DNA from: Anaerolineae bacterium
Lineage (GTDB): Bacteria; Chloroflexota; Anaerolineae; 4572-78; J111
Assembly: GCA_023151115.1 (NCBI GenBank)
Contig: JAKLJP010000001.1
Location: 397,339 to 461,338 of the forward strand
Length of the DNA: 64,000 nucleotides
Direction: 5' to 3'
Each line of letters starts with the position of its first letter. The first letter of the stretch is position 1. The translations under genes were made by a program, and so were the position numbers. A model generated the notes under the pieces. That model ran no database searches, was not told where the DNA came from, and saw only the letters and a list, made by a program, of their open reading frames with translations. Shown piece by piece: positions 46,129 through 54,879 of the stretch.

Positions 46129-46908
46129 ATGGCGTTTAAAGAGATGCAACTTGTCACTGGGACTGGAGAAATCAAGACCATAACGGCTGACCCCGATACA
46201 ACCGAAACTACCGTACTCCACGAGCTAATGGACTTCACCGGCAGACATGTATTAGAGATTGGTTGCGGCGACGGCCGGGTGACGTGGCAATACGCTGCTC
46301 AGGCCGCGTCCACCATGGCACTTGATCCCAACCAGGAAGCCATCGCCAACGCCATCAAGCAGAGACCGGCTGAATTAAGCGAGCGGGTTGAGTTTCGAGT
46401 GAGTGGCATCGAGGATTTTGCCGTCGCGCCAGGCGTTCCAGGCTTTGATGTTGTTATCTTCACGCGGAGTCTCTGTTGAATCGCCGTTAAGGGCATGGGT
46501 CATGCCCTGGAGAAAGCGCATCGCTTGCTCAAGTCAGGGGGTGTGCTAATGGAAAGCCATTTCAGCGGCGAACCTTTTTCATTAGAGGTTCATCATCAGG
46601 GCGAGGTCAAGCACGCCGAACCGATGGATCGTACCGACGATTTTGAGATGTTCAAACAAGCAAAAGCAGCTCTGGATCAGGTAGTCAAAGCTGGTTTATT
46701 TTGGCCCGTGGCCGAGCGCGTCTTCGATTATTTAGTTTATGCCGACAGCTTCGACGCTCTCCGCCAATGGTGGGACGAGCCTTTGAGCCAGCTCATGATT
46801 GATGACAAGGTCGTAAGAAAGGTGAACGAACTGGTTCTTGGAACAGGTGGTGTGGCCCAGGTGGTCTTGCGGCGCCAAGTTCGGGTGGGAAGACTGAGCC
46901 GAGTTTAA
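46129..46908 (+). CDS. SAM-dependent methyltransferase with in-frame UGA (probable selenocysteine 117)
   Basis: 259 residues if the TGA at 46477-46479 is read through; ATG 46129 has AAAGGAGGGG. VLEIGCGDGRVTWQYA is the SAM loop and LDPNQEAIANAI the adenine-side acid. The UGA follows a Cys in FTRSLC-U-IAVKGMGHAL, at the position where related methyltransferases have SLCCI. The frame then gives AHRLLKSGGVLMESHF, the usual post-motif III, and a 100-residue C-terminus. Adjacent C116-U117 could form a selenenylsulfide or bind a soft metal. Confidence 0.83.
46491..46507 (+). promoter_or_regulatory. bacterial SECIS-like hairpin of the methyltransferase gene
   Basis: GGGCATG-GGT-CATGCCC, a perfect 7-bp stem, loop starting with G 18 nt after the TGA. 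Confidence 0.78.
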
Positions 46909-47040
46909 TCATGGATTTTCGGAGAAAGTGCTGTCTTTGAAAGGGGGTGATACCCAAAGAAGTATTTTGTTTGACAAGTTAACCGTCAAAATCCCCACAT
47001 AAATTCTATCAAATTTTTATCAAGTAAAGGAAACTAAACA

Positions 47041-47898
47041 ATGAGGACCAATGGAAAAAATGATTACGTTTTCGACGAGGTGTTAGTCACCACCGATTGG
47101 CTGGCGGAACATCTGGATGACGCCAACGTGCGCCTGGTGGAAGTCAGCGTTGATACCGAAGCCTACGGCTCCGGGCACATTCCCGGCGCCATCGGCTGGA
47201 GCTGGAAAAAGGATACCCAGGCTACGCTGCGCCGCGACATTCCTGACCAGGCCGATTTCGAAGCCTTGATGAGCCAGGCCGGTATTGCCAATGAGACTAC
47301 CGTGGTGCTGTATGGCGACCTGGATAACTGGTTTGCCACCTATGCCTTCTGGCTGCTCAAACTGTACGGTCACCAGGATGTGCGCCTGCTCAATGGGGGT
47401 CGCAAGAAGTGGTTGGCCGAAGGACGGCCACTGACCACTTTCGCACCCGCCCATTATCCCACCAGCTATCAGGCCCAACCCCACAATACAAACCTGAGAG
47501 CTTTACGCAGTTTTGTCGAGGCCAGTTTACATCATACCGGGCGTGCCTTGGTGGATGTGCGCTCCCCCGACGAGTTCTCCGGCAAATTGCTGGCCCCAGT
47601 TAACCTGCCCCAGGAAGGCGCGCAGCGTGGTGGGCATATCCCCGGCGCGGCCAATATTCCCTGGAGCAAGGCGGTTTTGGAAGATGGAACTTTCAAGACC
47701 CTGGTCGATTTGAAAGCGCTATACGAGGGCCAGGGTATTTCTGCCGACAAGGAAATCATCGCCTACTGTCGCATCGGCGAGCGCTCGTCGCATACCTGGT
47801 TTGTGCTGAGTTACTTGCTGGGCTACCCCAACGTGCGTAACTATGATGGCTCCTGGACCGAGTGGGGCAGCCTCATCGGCGCGCCGATTGAACGGTAG
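47041..47898 (+). CDS. thiosulfate/3-mercaptopyruvate sulfurtransferase (two-domain rhodanese)
   Basis: 285 residues. An inactive N-terminal rhodanese domain (about 10-145; SGHIPGAIGWSWKKDTQ) is followed by a catalytic one (about 160-280) with LVDVRSPDEFSGK, RGGHIPGAANIPW and the loop YCRIGERSSHTWF, Cys followed by RIGERSS as in thiosulfate sulfurtransferases. It uses normal Cys, unlike several sulfur-transfer neighbours. Confidence 0.9.
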   Translation: MRTNGKNDYVFDEVLVTTDWLAEHLDDANVRLVEVSVDTEAYGSGHIPGAIGWSWKKDTQATLRRDIPDQADFEALMSQAGIANETTVVLYGDLDNWFATYAFWLLKLYGHQDVRLLNGGRKKWLAEGRPLTTFAPAHYPTSYQAQPHNTNLRALRSFVEASLHHTGRALVDVRSPDEFSGKLLAPVNLPQEGAQRGGHIPGAANIPWSKAVLEDGTFKTLVDLKALYEGQGISADKEIIAYCRIGERSSHTWFVLSYLLGYPNVRNYDGSWTEWGSLIGAPIER

Positions 47899-48233
47899 AT
47901 TTGGGTCGTAACTAGAAAGTGAAGTGTGAATAATAGAGCTTTACAATTATTCCAGTTTACTTGCCATCAGAGTAGGTGGGACGGAGCGCGCTCGAAAAAA
48001 TCGAGCGCGCTCGCCACCTGCACTATCGACGCAGCTCAGAATGTGGGGGGGTGGTCTTGAAAACACAGCCAATCCGAAGTAAAATGAAAACGAGAACGAT
48101 ACAAATTACTATAATTGCAGGGTGAAAAGGCGACTTTCTTTTTGGGTTTGACGCCGTCACTTAGAATCGCCAAGCCTGGCCAGCTTCACCGAGTTATCCC
48201 TGCAAATGGGGAAAAGGAGACCAGTTCATAAAG
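47899..48233. other. 335-bp intergenic region with a strong hairpin
   Basis: No gene seen. A 12-bp perfect stem lies at 47984-48012 (GAGCGCGCTCGA/TCGAGCGCGCTC, A5 loop), with a flanking AGGTGG/CCACCT pair at 47974-47979 and 48014-48019. No U-run follows, so it is not a plain terminator. The rest probably holds the promoter of the second BTAD regulator. Confidence 0.5.
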
Positions 48234-51200
48234 GTGCAGCAAACGATGCCAGCTTTAACTTCGCCCTCTGTCCGCATCTACCTGTTGGGGCGTTTCCAGG
48301 TCGCTTGGGGAGAACGCACCTTAAGCGCCGCCGAGTGGCCGCGCCGCAAGGCCGCCGCCCTCCTCCAACGCCTGGCCATGGAGCGGCGTCTGTTGAAAGA
48401 ACAGGCGATTGAGTTTCTCTGGTCGGACGCCAACCTCGCTTCCGGGGCAAATAACCTGTACAGCACCCTCCACGTTTTGCGCCAAACCCTTAACACGGCT
48501 CTTGGTCAGGGCGCGGCCGACGCGGTCTTTAGCTTTGAAGATGGCGTTTTGAGCCTTGCCCCGTCGGTCTGGGTAGATGTCCAGGAGTTCGAGCGGCTGT
48601 GCGCCACAACGCCGACCGTACCTCCTGAGCAGCGTCAAGCCAATCTTGAACAGGCATTGGATATTTACGAGGGCGACCTGCTGCCCGACGACCGGTACGC
48701 CGAGTGGACCTTGCTCCCGCGTGAGGCGCTCTACCGTCGCCAGCGCGAAGCCCGCCTGGCGCTGGCGGCGTATTGTCGTGATGCCCGCGACTACACCGGC
48801 GCGATTACCCTGCTCACCCCACTCCTGGCCCTGGGTGGTGATCCGGCCGACGAGCCGGTTCATCGCGAACTGATGCGGCTCTATGCTCTGGCCGGCCGCC
48901 GTCACGAGGCGCTGCGCCAATATCAGACCTGTGTGGAGGCCCTGGCCGCCGATCTGGATGTGCCGCCCGCCCCGGAAACGGCGGCTTTGTATGGGCAAAT
49001 CCTCAGCGGTGAGCTGACCGCGTGGCCTGGAGCAAGCAGTTTAACCGGCCGCCCCATCCCGTCCGCTGCCCTCAAGCTCGAACCTAGCCCGGCGCTGGTC
49101 GGACGCGCGGCTGAATTCGAAAGGCTGCGGGGTTGGCTGGACACGGTCCGGCGGGGGCGGGGCCAGACCCTCCTGATTAGCGGCGATGCCGGCATCGGCA
49201 AAACTCTCCTGGCGGGTGAACTCTTGTGCGCCGCCGTTGGCAGCGGCATGGCGGTACTTTTTGGCGCGGCCTATGAGCAAGAGGGGCAACTGGCCTACCA
49301 ACCCTTCATCGAGGCCTTTGATCGCTACCTGGCCGAACGCCAGCGTCCCCCCGCTGAGAACCCGATCACCTCCTTCAAACCGCGCGGCTCCAGCGACCCC
49401 CAGCAGGAACAGTGGGCGTTGTTCAACGCCACCGCCGTCTTCCTGGCCGGCCTGGCCTTGCGCAACCCGGTGGCTCTGCTGGTGGATGATCTGCACGCGG
49501 CCGACGAGGCCAGCCTGCGGCTCTTCCATTACCTGGCCCGGCAGACGCGGGCCGCTCCGGTGGTGCTGCTGGCCACCTGCCGCAGCGATCTGGGCGACAC
49601 GAGCGCCACGCCGCTTAGCGCGCTCCTCACCGCGCTCTACCGCGAGCGCCTGAGCGAGACGCTGCCCCTGGCCCCGCTGACTGGGGACGCCGCCGCCAGC
49701 ATTATGGCCCATACCCTCGGCGGCGGTGTGACCCCGGAGTTGGTCAAGGCGGTATTCGAGATCACCGAGGGCAATCCTTTCTTCATTGAAGAGATGACCC
49801 GCGCCCTGTTCAAGTCTGACCAGGTGGAAAACCAGGCCGGGCAGTGGCGGCTGCGACCGGGCGCTACGCTGGGCATATCAGCCGATCTGGCCGGACTGCT
49901 GCGCGAGCGGGCGCGCCGCCTGGGGCCACCCGTCGAAGCGGCCCTCACGGCGGCGGCAGTGGTTGGGCGTGAGTTTCGTTTCGACGTGCTGCGCGGCGTA
50001 GCCGGGCTGCCCGATGGGGCGCTGCTCGATGCCCTCGACGCCGCGCTCACCGCTCACCTGCTGGAGGAGACGGCGGACGGCTATCGCTTCCGGCATCCGC
50101 TCACCCGCCAGGCCCTCTACACCGCCCTCAGCCGGGCCCGCCGCGCCCGGCTGCACGGCCAGGCCGCCGCCACGATCGAGGCGCTGTACGCCCGCCAGCT
50201 CATGGGACTTGACCCCTACATCGAGGACCTGGCCTTTCACTACGATTTGAGCGACCGCCGCGACCGCGCCCTCGAGTATCTGCTGCGGGCCGGACAGAAA
50301 GCGTCGGCCGTCTACGCCTTTGAGAGCGCGGTCGGCTACTTTGAGCGGGCGTTGACCCTGATGGATGCGCTGAAACTGGCCGATCCTGCCCACCGTTGGA
50401 TGATCCTGGAGGCGCTCGGCTGGTGGCGGATCATCCTGGCCGATACACCCCGCAGTGTGGCCTGCTTCGAACAGGCGCTGGCGCTCCCGCCTGGCGAGGG
50501 GTGGCAGCCAGCAGGTTCCGATCGGGCGCGCCTGCACCGTGGCGCCGCGGTAGCCTTGATTACAGTTGGAGACACCGCGGCGGCTGAGACGCACCTGACC
50601 GCCGCGCTGGCCGAGGTGGATGAACACAAGAATGCGGCCGACTATGCCTACGTGCTCTACAATATGGCCCAGTTACACTGGCATCGCAATGAGTACCAGG
50701 AGGCCTTCGAGGTGGCGCAGGCTAGCCTGGCCATCGCCGAGCGGCTGAATGATCCGGCGGCGATTGCGCGCGCCTTCGAGATACTGGCGCTGGCCTGCCA
50801 CTCGCTGGGAGAGTGGCGGACCGGGATCGGCTTTGAGCAGCAGCGCGCCGCCCTGGCCGGCTCGAGCCTCGATGTGACCGAAGCCTTTGATGTCCACTTG
50901 TGACTGTGGGAGTATCACCTGTATGGTGATAAGGGTTACGAAGAGGTGAAACAGGCCGTCAGCACGACCCACGAGCAAGCGCGGCGGATGAGCGCACCGC
51001 GGGCGATCGCCCTGTGTCAGTGCTTTAATGGGGCGCTCGAATTTCAGGCCGGCCACTGGGATGTGGCAGAAGCGGCGCTGCGCGAATCCATCCAGCTTTA
51101 CCGCGAGATTGGCGCGGCCTCCGGAGAAGCGCTGGCCTGCCAGCGGCTAGGTGTGCTCCAGACGGCCCGCGGCCAACTGGCGGAGGGGTTGGCGACACTG

Positions 51201-51737
51201 GAAGAGGGTGTGATGGCGGCCGAGCAGGCCCTCATGCGGGCGCACTGCCTGGCCCGTCTCTATGCCGCTATGGCTCGCAATCGCCTTGCCGCAGGCGACC
51301 TCGCTGCCGCCGACCAGGCTCTGGACCTGGGCCTGGCGATGAGCCAGCGCCACGGTCACTGCGCCACCTGTGACGCCTTGCTCCTGCCGGCCGCCGTGAG
51401 CATGCGGGTGGCCGCGGGCGACTTCGCCGCCGCCGAACGCTTCTGCCGCCAACTGGAGGCAGCAGCAGAACAGTACGGTAGCCGGATGTGGCTGGCGATG
51501 GCGCGCCAATCGCGCGGAGAGCTGGCGGCAGCCCAGGGCCGGCTCGATGTCGCGTTGGACGATTACGCCGAAGCCCGGGCCGGATACACTGCGGCCGGGA
51601 ACGCATATGAAGCCGCCCGCTGCCTGGCCGCCGCCGCTGCGCTCCGGCTTGGCCGCAGCGCGCCAAACGACTTGGCGGCCGCGCAGGCGATGCAGACGGA
51701 AGCCCGGCGGATCTTCGAGCGGCTGGGCGCGACCTGA
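48234..51737 (+). CDS. BTAD-AAA-TPR transcriptional regulator with in-frame UGA (probable selenocysteine 890)
   Basis: 1167 residues if the TGA at 50901-50903 is read through (GTG start at 48234; ATG 48246 is possible). Winged helix (about 10-100), BTAD (about 105-255), AAA ATPase (about 285-600; Walker A LLISGDAGIGKTLLAGELL, Walker B VALLVDDLHAADE), then TPR repeats. The UGA lies in FDVHL-U-LWEYHLYGD; 277 further in-frame residues are regular TPR repeats with a CATC pair near residue 1040. It is an upstream neighbour of OsmC, ArsM-like gene 2 and DsrE gene 3, separated by a terminator. Confidence 0.82.
50913..50931 (+). promoter_or_regulatory. bacterial SECIS-like hairpin of BTAD regulator 2
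   Basis: TATCACC-TGTAT-GGTGATA, a perfect 7-bp stem; the loop lies 16 nt after the TGA, with G at its second base. Confidence 0.75.
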
Positions 51738-51773
51738 CCCCTGGTCTTCTAGCAGGCAACTTTGACCCTTGCA

Positions 51774-51800
51774 TGCCGGGACGGATGTCCCGGCATTTTT
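51774..51800 (+). terminator. intrinsic terminator of BTAD regulator 2
   Basis: TGCCGGGAC-GGAT-GTCCCGGCA perfect 9-bp stem followed by TTTTT. Confidence 0.9.
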
Positions 51801-51918
51801 GTTGCCCGGAAAAGTGAAAAAGTCATGCCCAATTAAGGCCGAAATAAGATTTTTGTGAGGGGGTGATGCTATATTCTGGATAAATTTTATTGGCAATATT
51901 CAGAAAGGAAACGAAACG

Positions 51919-52485
51919 ATGACGATCCAAACCGCAACCCTGATCAATGGCGTTAATGTCGACCAATTGGTGATGACCGTAAACGCCATCCAGCAGAATC
52001 CGGCGCTGGCCCGCTTCCAGTTCCGGGCCCACAATGAATGGGCCGGGGGCGGCCATTCTCGCACTACGATCCAGGGGTTTTACGGCGCCGGCCAGGAGGA
52101 TACCTCCCGCAGCCAACCCCTTATCCTGGAAGGAGACGAACCGCCGGTGCTCCTCGGCGACAACGCCGGTCCCAATGCCGTCGAAGCCGTCCTGCACGCC
52201 CTGGCTTCCTGCCTGGCGGTCGGCTTTATCTACAACGCGGCAGCGCAAGGCATTCACGTCGAGAGCCTGAGCTTCGACCTGGAAGGAGATCTGGACCTGC
52301 GCGCCTTCCTGGGTCTGTCTGAAGCAGTGCGCCCGGGTTACGAAAGCATCCACCTGGCCTACCGGGTGAAGAGCGATGCGCCCCGGGAGAAGCTGGTGGA
52401 GCTGTGCAATTATGTCCAGAAGACTTCCCCGGTTTTGGACATCATCCGCAACCCGGTTCCCGTGACCGTCTCACTAAAGGACTGA
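51919..52485 (+). CDS. OsmC-family peroxidase-like protein
   Basis: 188 residues with AGAAAGGA upstream. GPNAVEAVLHALASCLAVGF holds the first redox Cys, and ELCNYVQKTSPVLDIIRNPVPV the second. OsmC proteins reduce organic hydroperoxides or act on sulfur compounds via this Cys pair. It has normal Cys at both sites. The next gene starts three bases after its stop, so it is co-translated with the ArsM-like selenoprotein. Confidence 0.88.
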   Translation: MTIQTATLINGVNVDQLVMTVNAIQQNPALARFQFRAHNEWAGGGHSRTTIQGFYGAGQEDTSRSQPLILEGDEPPVLLGDNAGPNAVEAVLHALASCLAVGFIYNAAAQGIHVESLSFDLEGDLDLRAFLGLSEAVRPGYESIHLAYRVKSDAPREKLVELCNYVQKTSPVLDIIRNPVPVTVSLKD

Positions 52486-52488
52486 GCG

Positions 52489-53640
52489 ATGATTGCAGCA
52501 AATTACCTACCGACACTCGACCTGGGATCGTTGCGCACCGCGATCCAGGAAGAATATGAATGGGTGGCGCTCGAACCCGACCGTGGCTTTCACTTTCACA
52601 CCGGGCGCCCGCTGGCCCGCTTGCTGGGCTACCCGGATGAATGGCTGGCCGGCCTCCCCGAAACGTCCATCGAGTCCTTCGCCGGCACCGGCAACCCCTT
52701 TAGCCTGGGAGAACTAAAACCCGGCGAGCGGGTAGTAGACGTGGGCAGTGGAGCCGGGATTGACAGCCTCATTGCCGCCAAAATGGTCGGCCCAACCGGC
52801 CGGGTGATTGGGGTGGATATGACCCCGGCGATGTTGAACAAGGCGCGTCGTGCCGCTGCCGAAGCCGGGTTGACCAATGTCGAATTCCGCGAGGGTTATG
52901 CCGAGGCCCTGCCCGTGCCTGACGGCTGGGCCGATGTGGTCATCTCTAACGGGGTGCTTAACCTGATGCCGGACAAGGCCGCTGCCCTGGGTGAAATGGC
53001 GCGAGTGCTCAGGCCAGGCGGTCGCCTGCAGCTTGGCGACATCCTGGTGCAGAAGGCTGTACCGGAGAGCGCCAAACGCAAGATAGACTTGTGGACTGGC
53101 TGAATTGCCGGCGCTCTGCTGGAAGCAGAGTTGCACATGGCCGTGGTCATGGCCGGTTTTGTAGATTTCGAGATCACCTGGCGAGCCGACGTTTTCAGCG
53201 GCGCGCCCCAAGCGAGCAGCGCGGCTAACTTTGGTACCCTGGGCATCAATTTCCGCGCCCGTAAAGCCCGTGATGAGGCCGAATGGACTACGGCGCTGGC
53301 CGCCCTGAATTGCGAAGTCCCCATCGTAGGTGGGGGCGAAGTCCTCAGCGTAGGTGAGGGCGAAGTCCCACCCACAAGGCGGAGTGAGGTCTCAGCGGCA
53401 ATAACACCCGCCTCAATCTTGGGCGCGGACGCCTTCTACGATGCCGGTGATCTGGGCTGTGCCTATGGCCCATTGAACGAAATCGCGGGGCTAATGCGCA
53501 GCCTGTTGCCGGGTCAAACCATGGAAGTTCGGGCCACCAATCCCAGCGTAGCAGTTGATCTACCGGCCTGGTGTCGCTTAACCGGTCACGAATTGGTGAC
53601 CCGACAAGGGGATCGTTATCTCATTCGTCGGGTGAGTTGA
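52489..53640 (+). CDS. ArsM-like methyltransferase with in-frame UGA (probable selenocysteine 205), fused to a TusA-like domain
   Basis: 383 residues if the TGA at 53101-53103 is read through. The methyltransferase part (to about residue 285) is closely similar to the 27213 protein throughout, including LWTG-U-IAGALLEAE at the UGA. A linker with a 24-base imperfect tandem repeat (VGGGEVLSVGEGEV) leads to a C-terminal domain (about 315-383) with DAGDLGCAYGPLNEIAGLMR and AWCRLTGHELV, resembling TusA/SirA sulfur carriers. The fusion ties methyl transfer to a sulfur or selenium relay. Confidence 0.85.
53114..53130 (+). promoter_or_regulatory. bacterial SECIS-like hairpin of ArsM-like gene 2
   Basis: CTCTGCT-GGA-AGCAGAG, identical to the hairpin at 27868-27884 and at the same distance (10 nt to the stem, 17 nt to the loop) from the TGA. 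Confidence 0.78.
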
Positions 53641-53666
53641 GCCATAATTTTTTTGAGGAGGATAAT

Positions 53667-54026
53667 ATGGCCCAAGTAATGCTGCACAATACGCATGGCA
53701 AGGATGATGTTGAAAGAGCTTCACTGGCATTTCTGGTGGGCAACGTGGCCCGCAACTCCAGTCAGGAGGCAACTGTCTTATTGACGATCGAGGGGGTCTG
53801 GGTGGCCACCAAAGGTTACACTGACGGGTTGCAGGCCAATGGGTTTGCTCCCTTAAGTGAGCTGATTCAGCAATTTGTGGCCGCCGGCGGACGGGTTTGG
53901 GTCTGCGGCGCTTGCGCCAAGCCCCGCAACATTAATCAGGCCGATTTGATTGAGGGGGCCGAGATCATCGGGGCGGCCACGGCTGTCGAAGCCCTGGTCA
54001 ACGGCGCACAAACTTTGAGTTGGTAA
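53667..54026 (+). CDS. DsrE-family protein, cysteine form
   Basis: 119 residues from ATG 53667 with GAGGAGG upstream. The redox pair is C80-G-A-C83 in GGRVWVCGACAKPRNI, precisely where the protein at 28266 has UGA (U80-G-G-C83). KGYTDGLQANGFAPLSELIQQFVAAG and a terminal LVNGAQTLSW complete the fold. It is the third gene of the OsmC-ArsM-DsrE cassette and the internal cysteine control for the UGA reading. Confidence 0.9.
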   Translation: MAQVMLHNTHGKDDVERASLAFLVGNVARNSSQEATVLLTIEGVWVATKGYTDGLQANGFAPLSELIQQFVAAGGRVWVCGACAKPRNINQADLIEGAEIIGAATAVEALVNGAQTLSW

Positions 54027-54093
54027 TTGATAACGTTATGCTGAGGGTAGATGGGTCCTGAATTGTGTTTCGACCCCTACCTGGCTTGTCACT

Positions 54094-54430
54094 TGGACCT
54101 GACCCCATGAGCCTCGACGAGTTGTTTGACAACAGCCAGTCCCAGGTACGGACTCGAGCCACGACCTCGCGGGGGAGAAGGGCTTGGTGATATAGCCCTC
54201 AGCGCCCAACTCCAGGCCGATGAGCCGGTCTGTTTCTTCACTGCGGCGGTCAGCATGATGATTGGCACATTCGACTCGCGCCGCAGGGTCCGGCAGATAT
54301 CCAGGCCGTCCAACTCGCCGGGCAGGTTCAGGTCGAGCAGTACCAGCGCGGTTTTTTAGTGCGGAAGGCGGCCAGGCCCTGCCGGCCATCTTCCGTCCAG
54401 ACAACACTGTAACCGGCCTGCTTCAGGTAG
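54094..54430 (-). pseudogene. decayed response regulator / histidine kinase remnant
   Basis: On the minus strand fragments in different frames read [18 protein letters not shown], then [19 protein letters not shown] and [11 protein letters not shown] (receiver with its phospho-acceptor Asp), [16 protein letters not shown] (switch Lys), and finally [14 protein letters not shown], which belongs to a kinase ATPase domain. At least two frameshifts and a deletion joining regulator to kinase make it inactive. Confidence 0.75.
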
Positions 54431-54479
54431 AGCCGCCCTCTGCGCATCAGCTTGACCTCTGCCGGCCAGCGCCCAGGAG

Positions 54480-54581
54480 GCCCTCGGCGAGTTCTTGCAG
54501 GTGTATGGAATGTGCGGCACGGCTGAAATTGACCTGGGCAAACCGCGTTGGCGCGATGATCCGACGAATGCAGATAACTAG
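54480..54581 (+). pseudogene. fragment resembling a PEP synthase/PEP-utilising enzyme
   Basis: 33 codons read ALGEFLQVYGMCGTAEIDLG and then KPRWRDDPT before a stop, similar to a conserved block of phosphoenolpyruvate synthase-like proteins. Nothing matching continues on either side. Confidence 0.5.
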
Positions 54582-54832
54582 AGTTGCGCTCTATTCACCG
54601 TCCCAACAATTCTATCATTACCTCTGTTCCACCAAACCTACACAAAACTACCATGCAGGTTTAGCTCCGCTCCTTGTGTTGGAGACGGCAGTTTCGCTCT
54701 TGGCCAATGTGACGGATGAATCTCAATCCCATCCATCTGGGGCTGAGCAGCCACACGACTCAAGTGTAGGGTCGGGTAGAGTGCCAGCGAGCCGCGTGTG
54801 ATAGTACACCGCTTTTCTGACACTCCCCCGCC

Positions 54833-54867
54833 GAACCCGCCGTGCCCCTTTCGGTAGCAGCAGGCTC
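54833..54867 (-). ncRNA. domain V of group II intron 1
   Basis: 35-nt hairpin on the minus strand: GAGCCTGC pairs with GCGGGTTC, upper stem capped by a GAAA tetraloop, the form of the catalytic domain V. Confidence 0.75.
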
Positions 54868-54879
54868 TCCAGTCAATCT

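Noticed and set aside
27213..53640. General reassignment of UGA (for example to Trp or Gly)
   Set aside because: Many genes, including the recoded ones, end at TGA, and the internal UGAs fall at Cys positions with SECIS-like hairpins.
27213..53640. The in-frame TGAs as simple nonsense pseudogenes
   Set aside because: Seven separate genes with one TGA each, never TAA or TAG, no other frameshifts, and downstream sequence fully conserved in paralogues.
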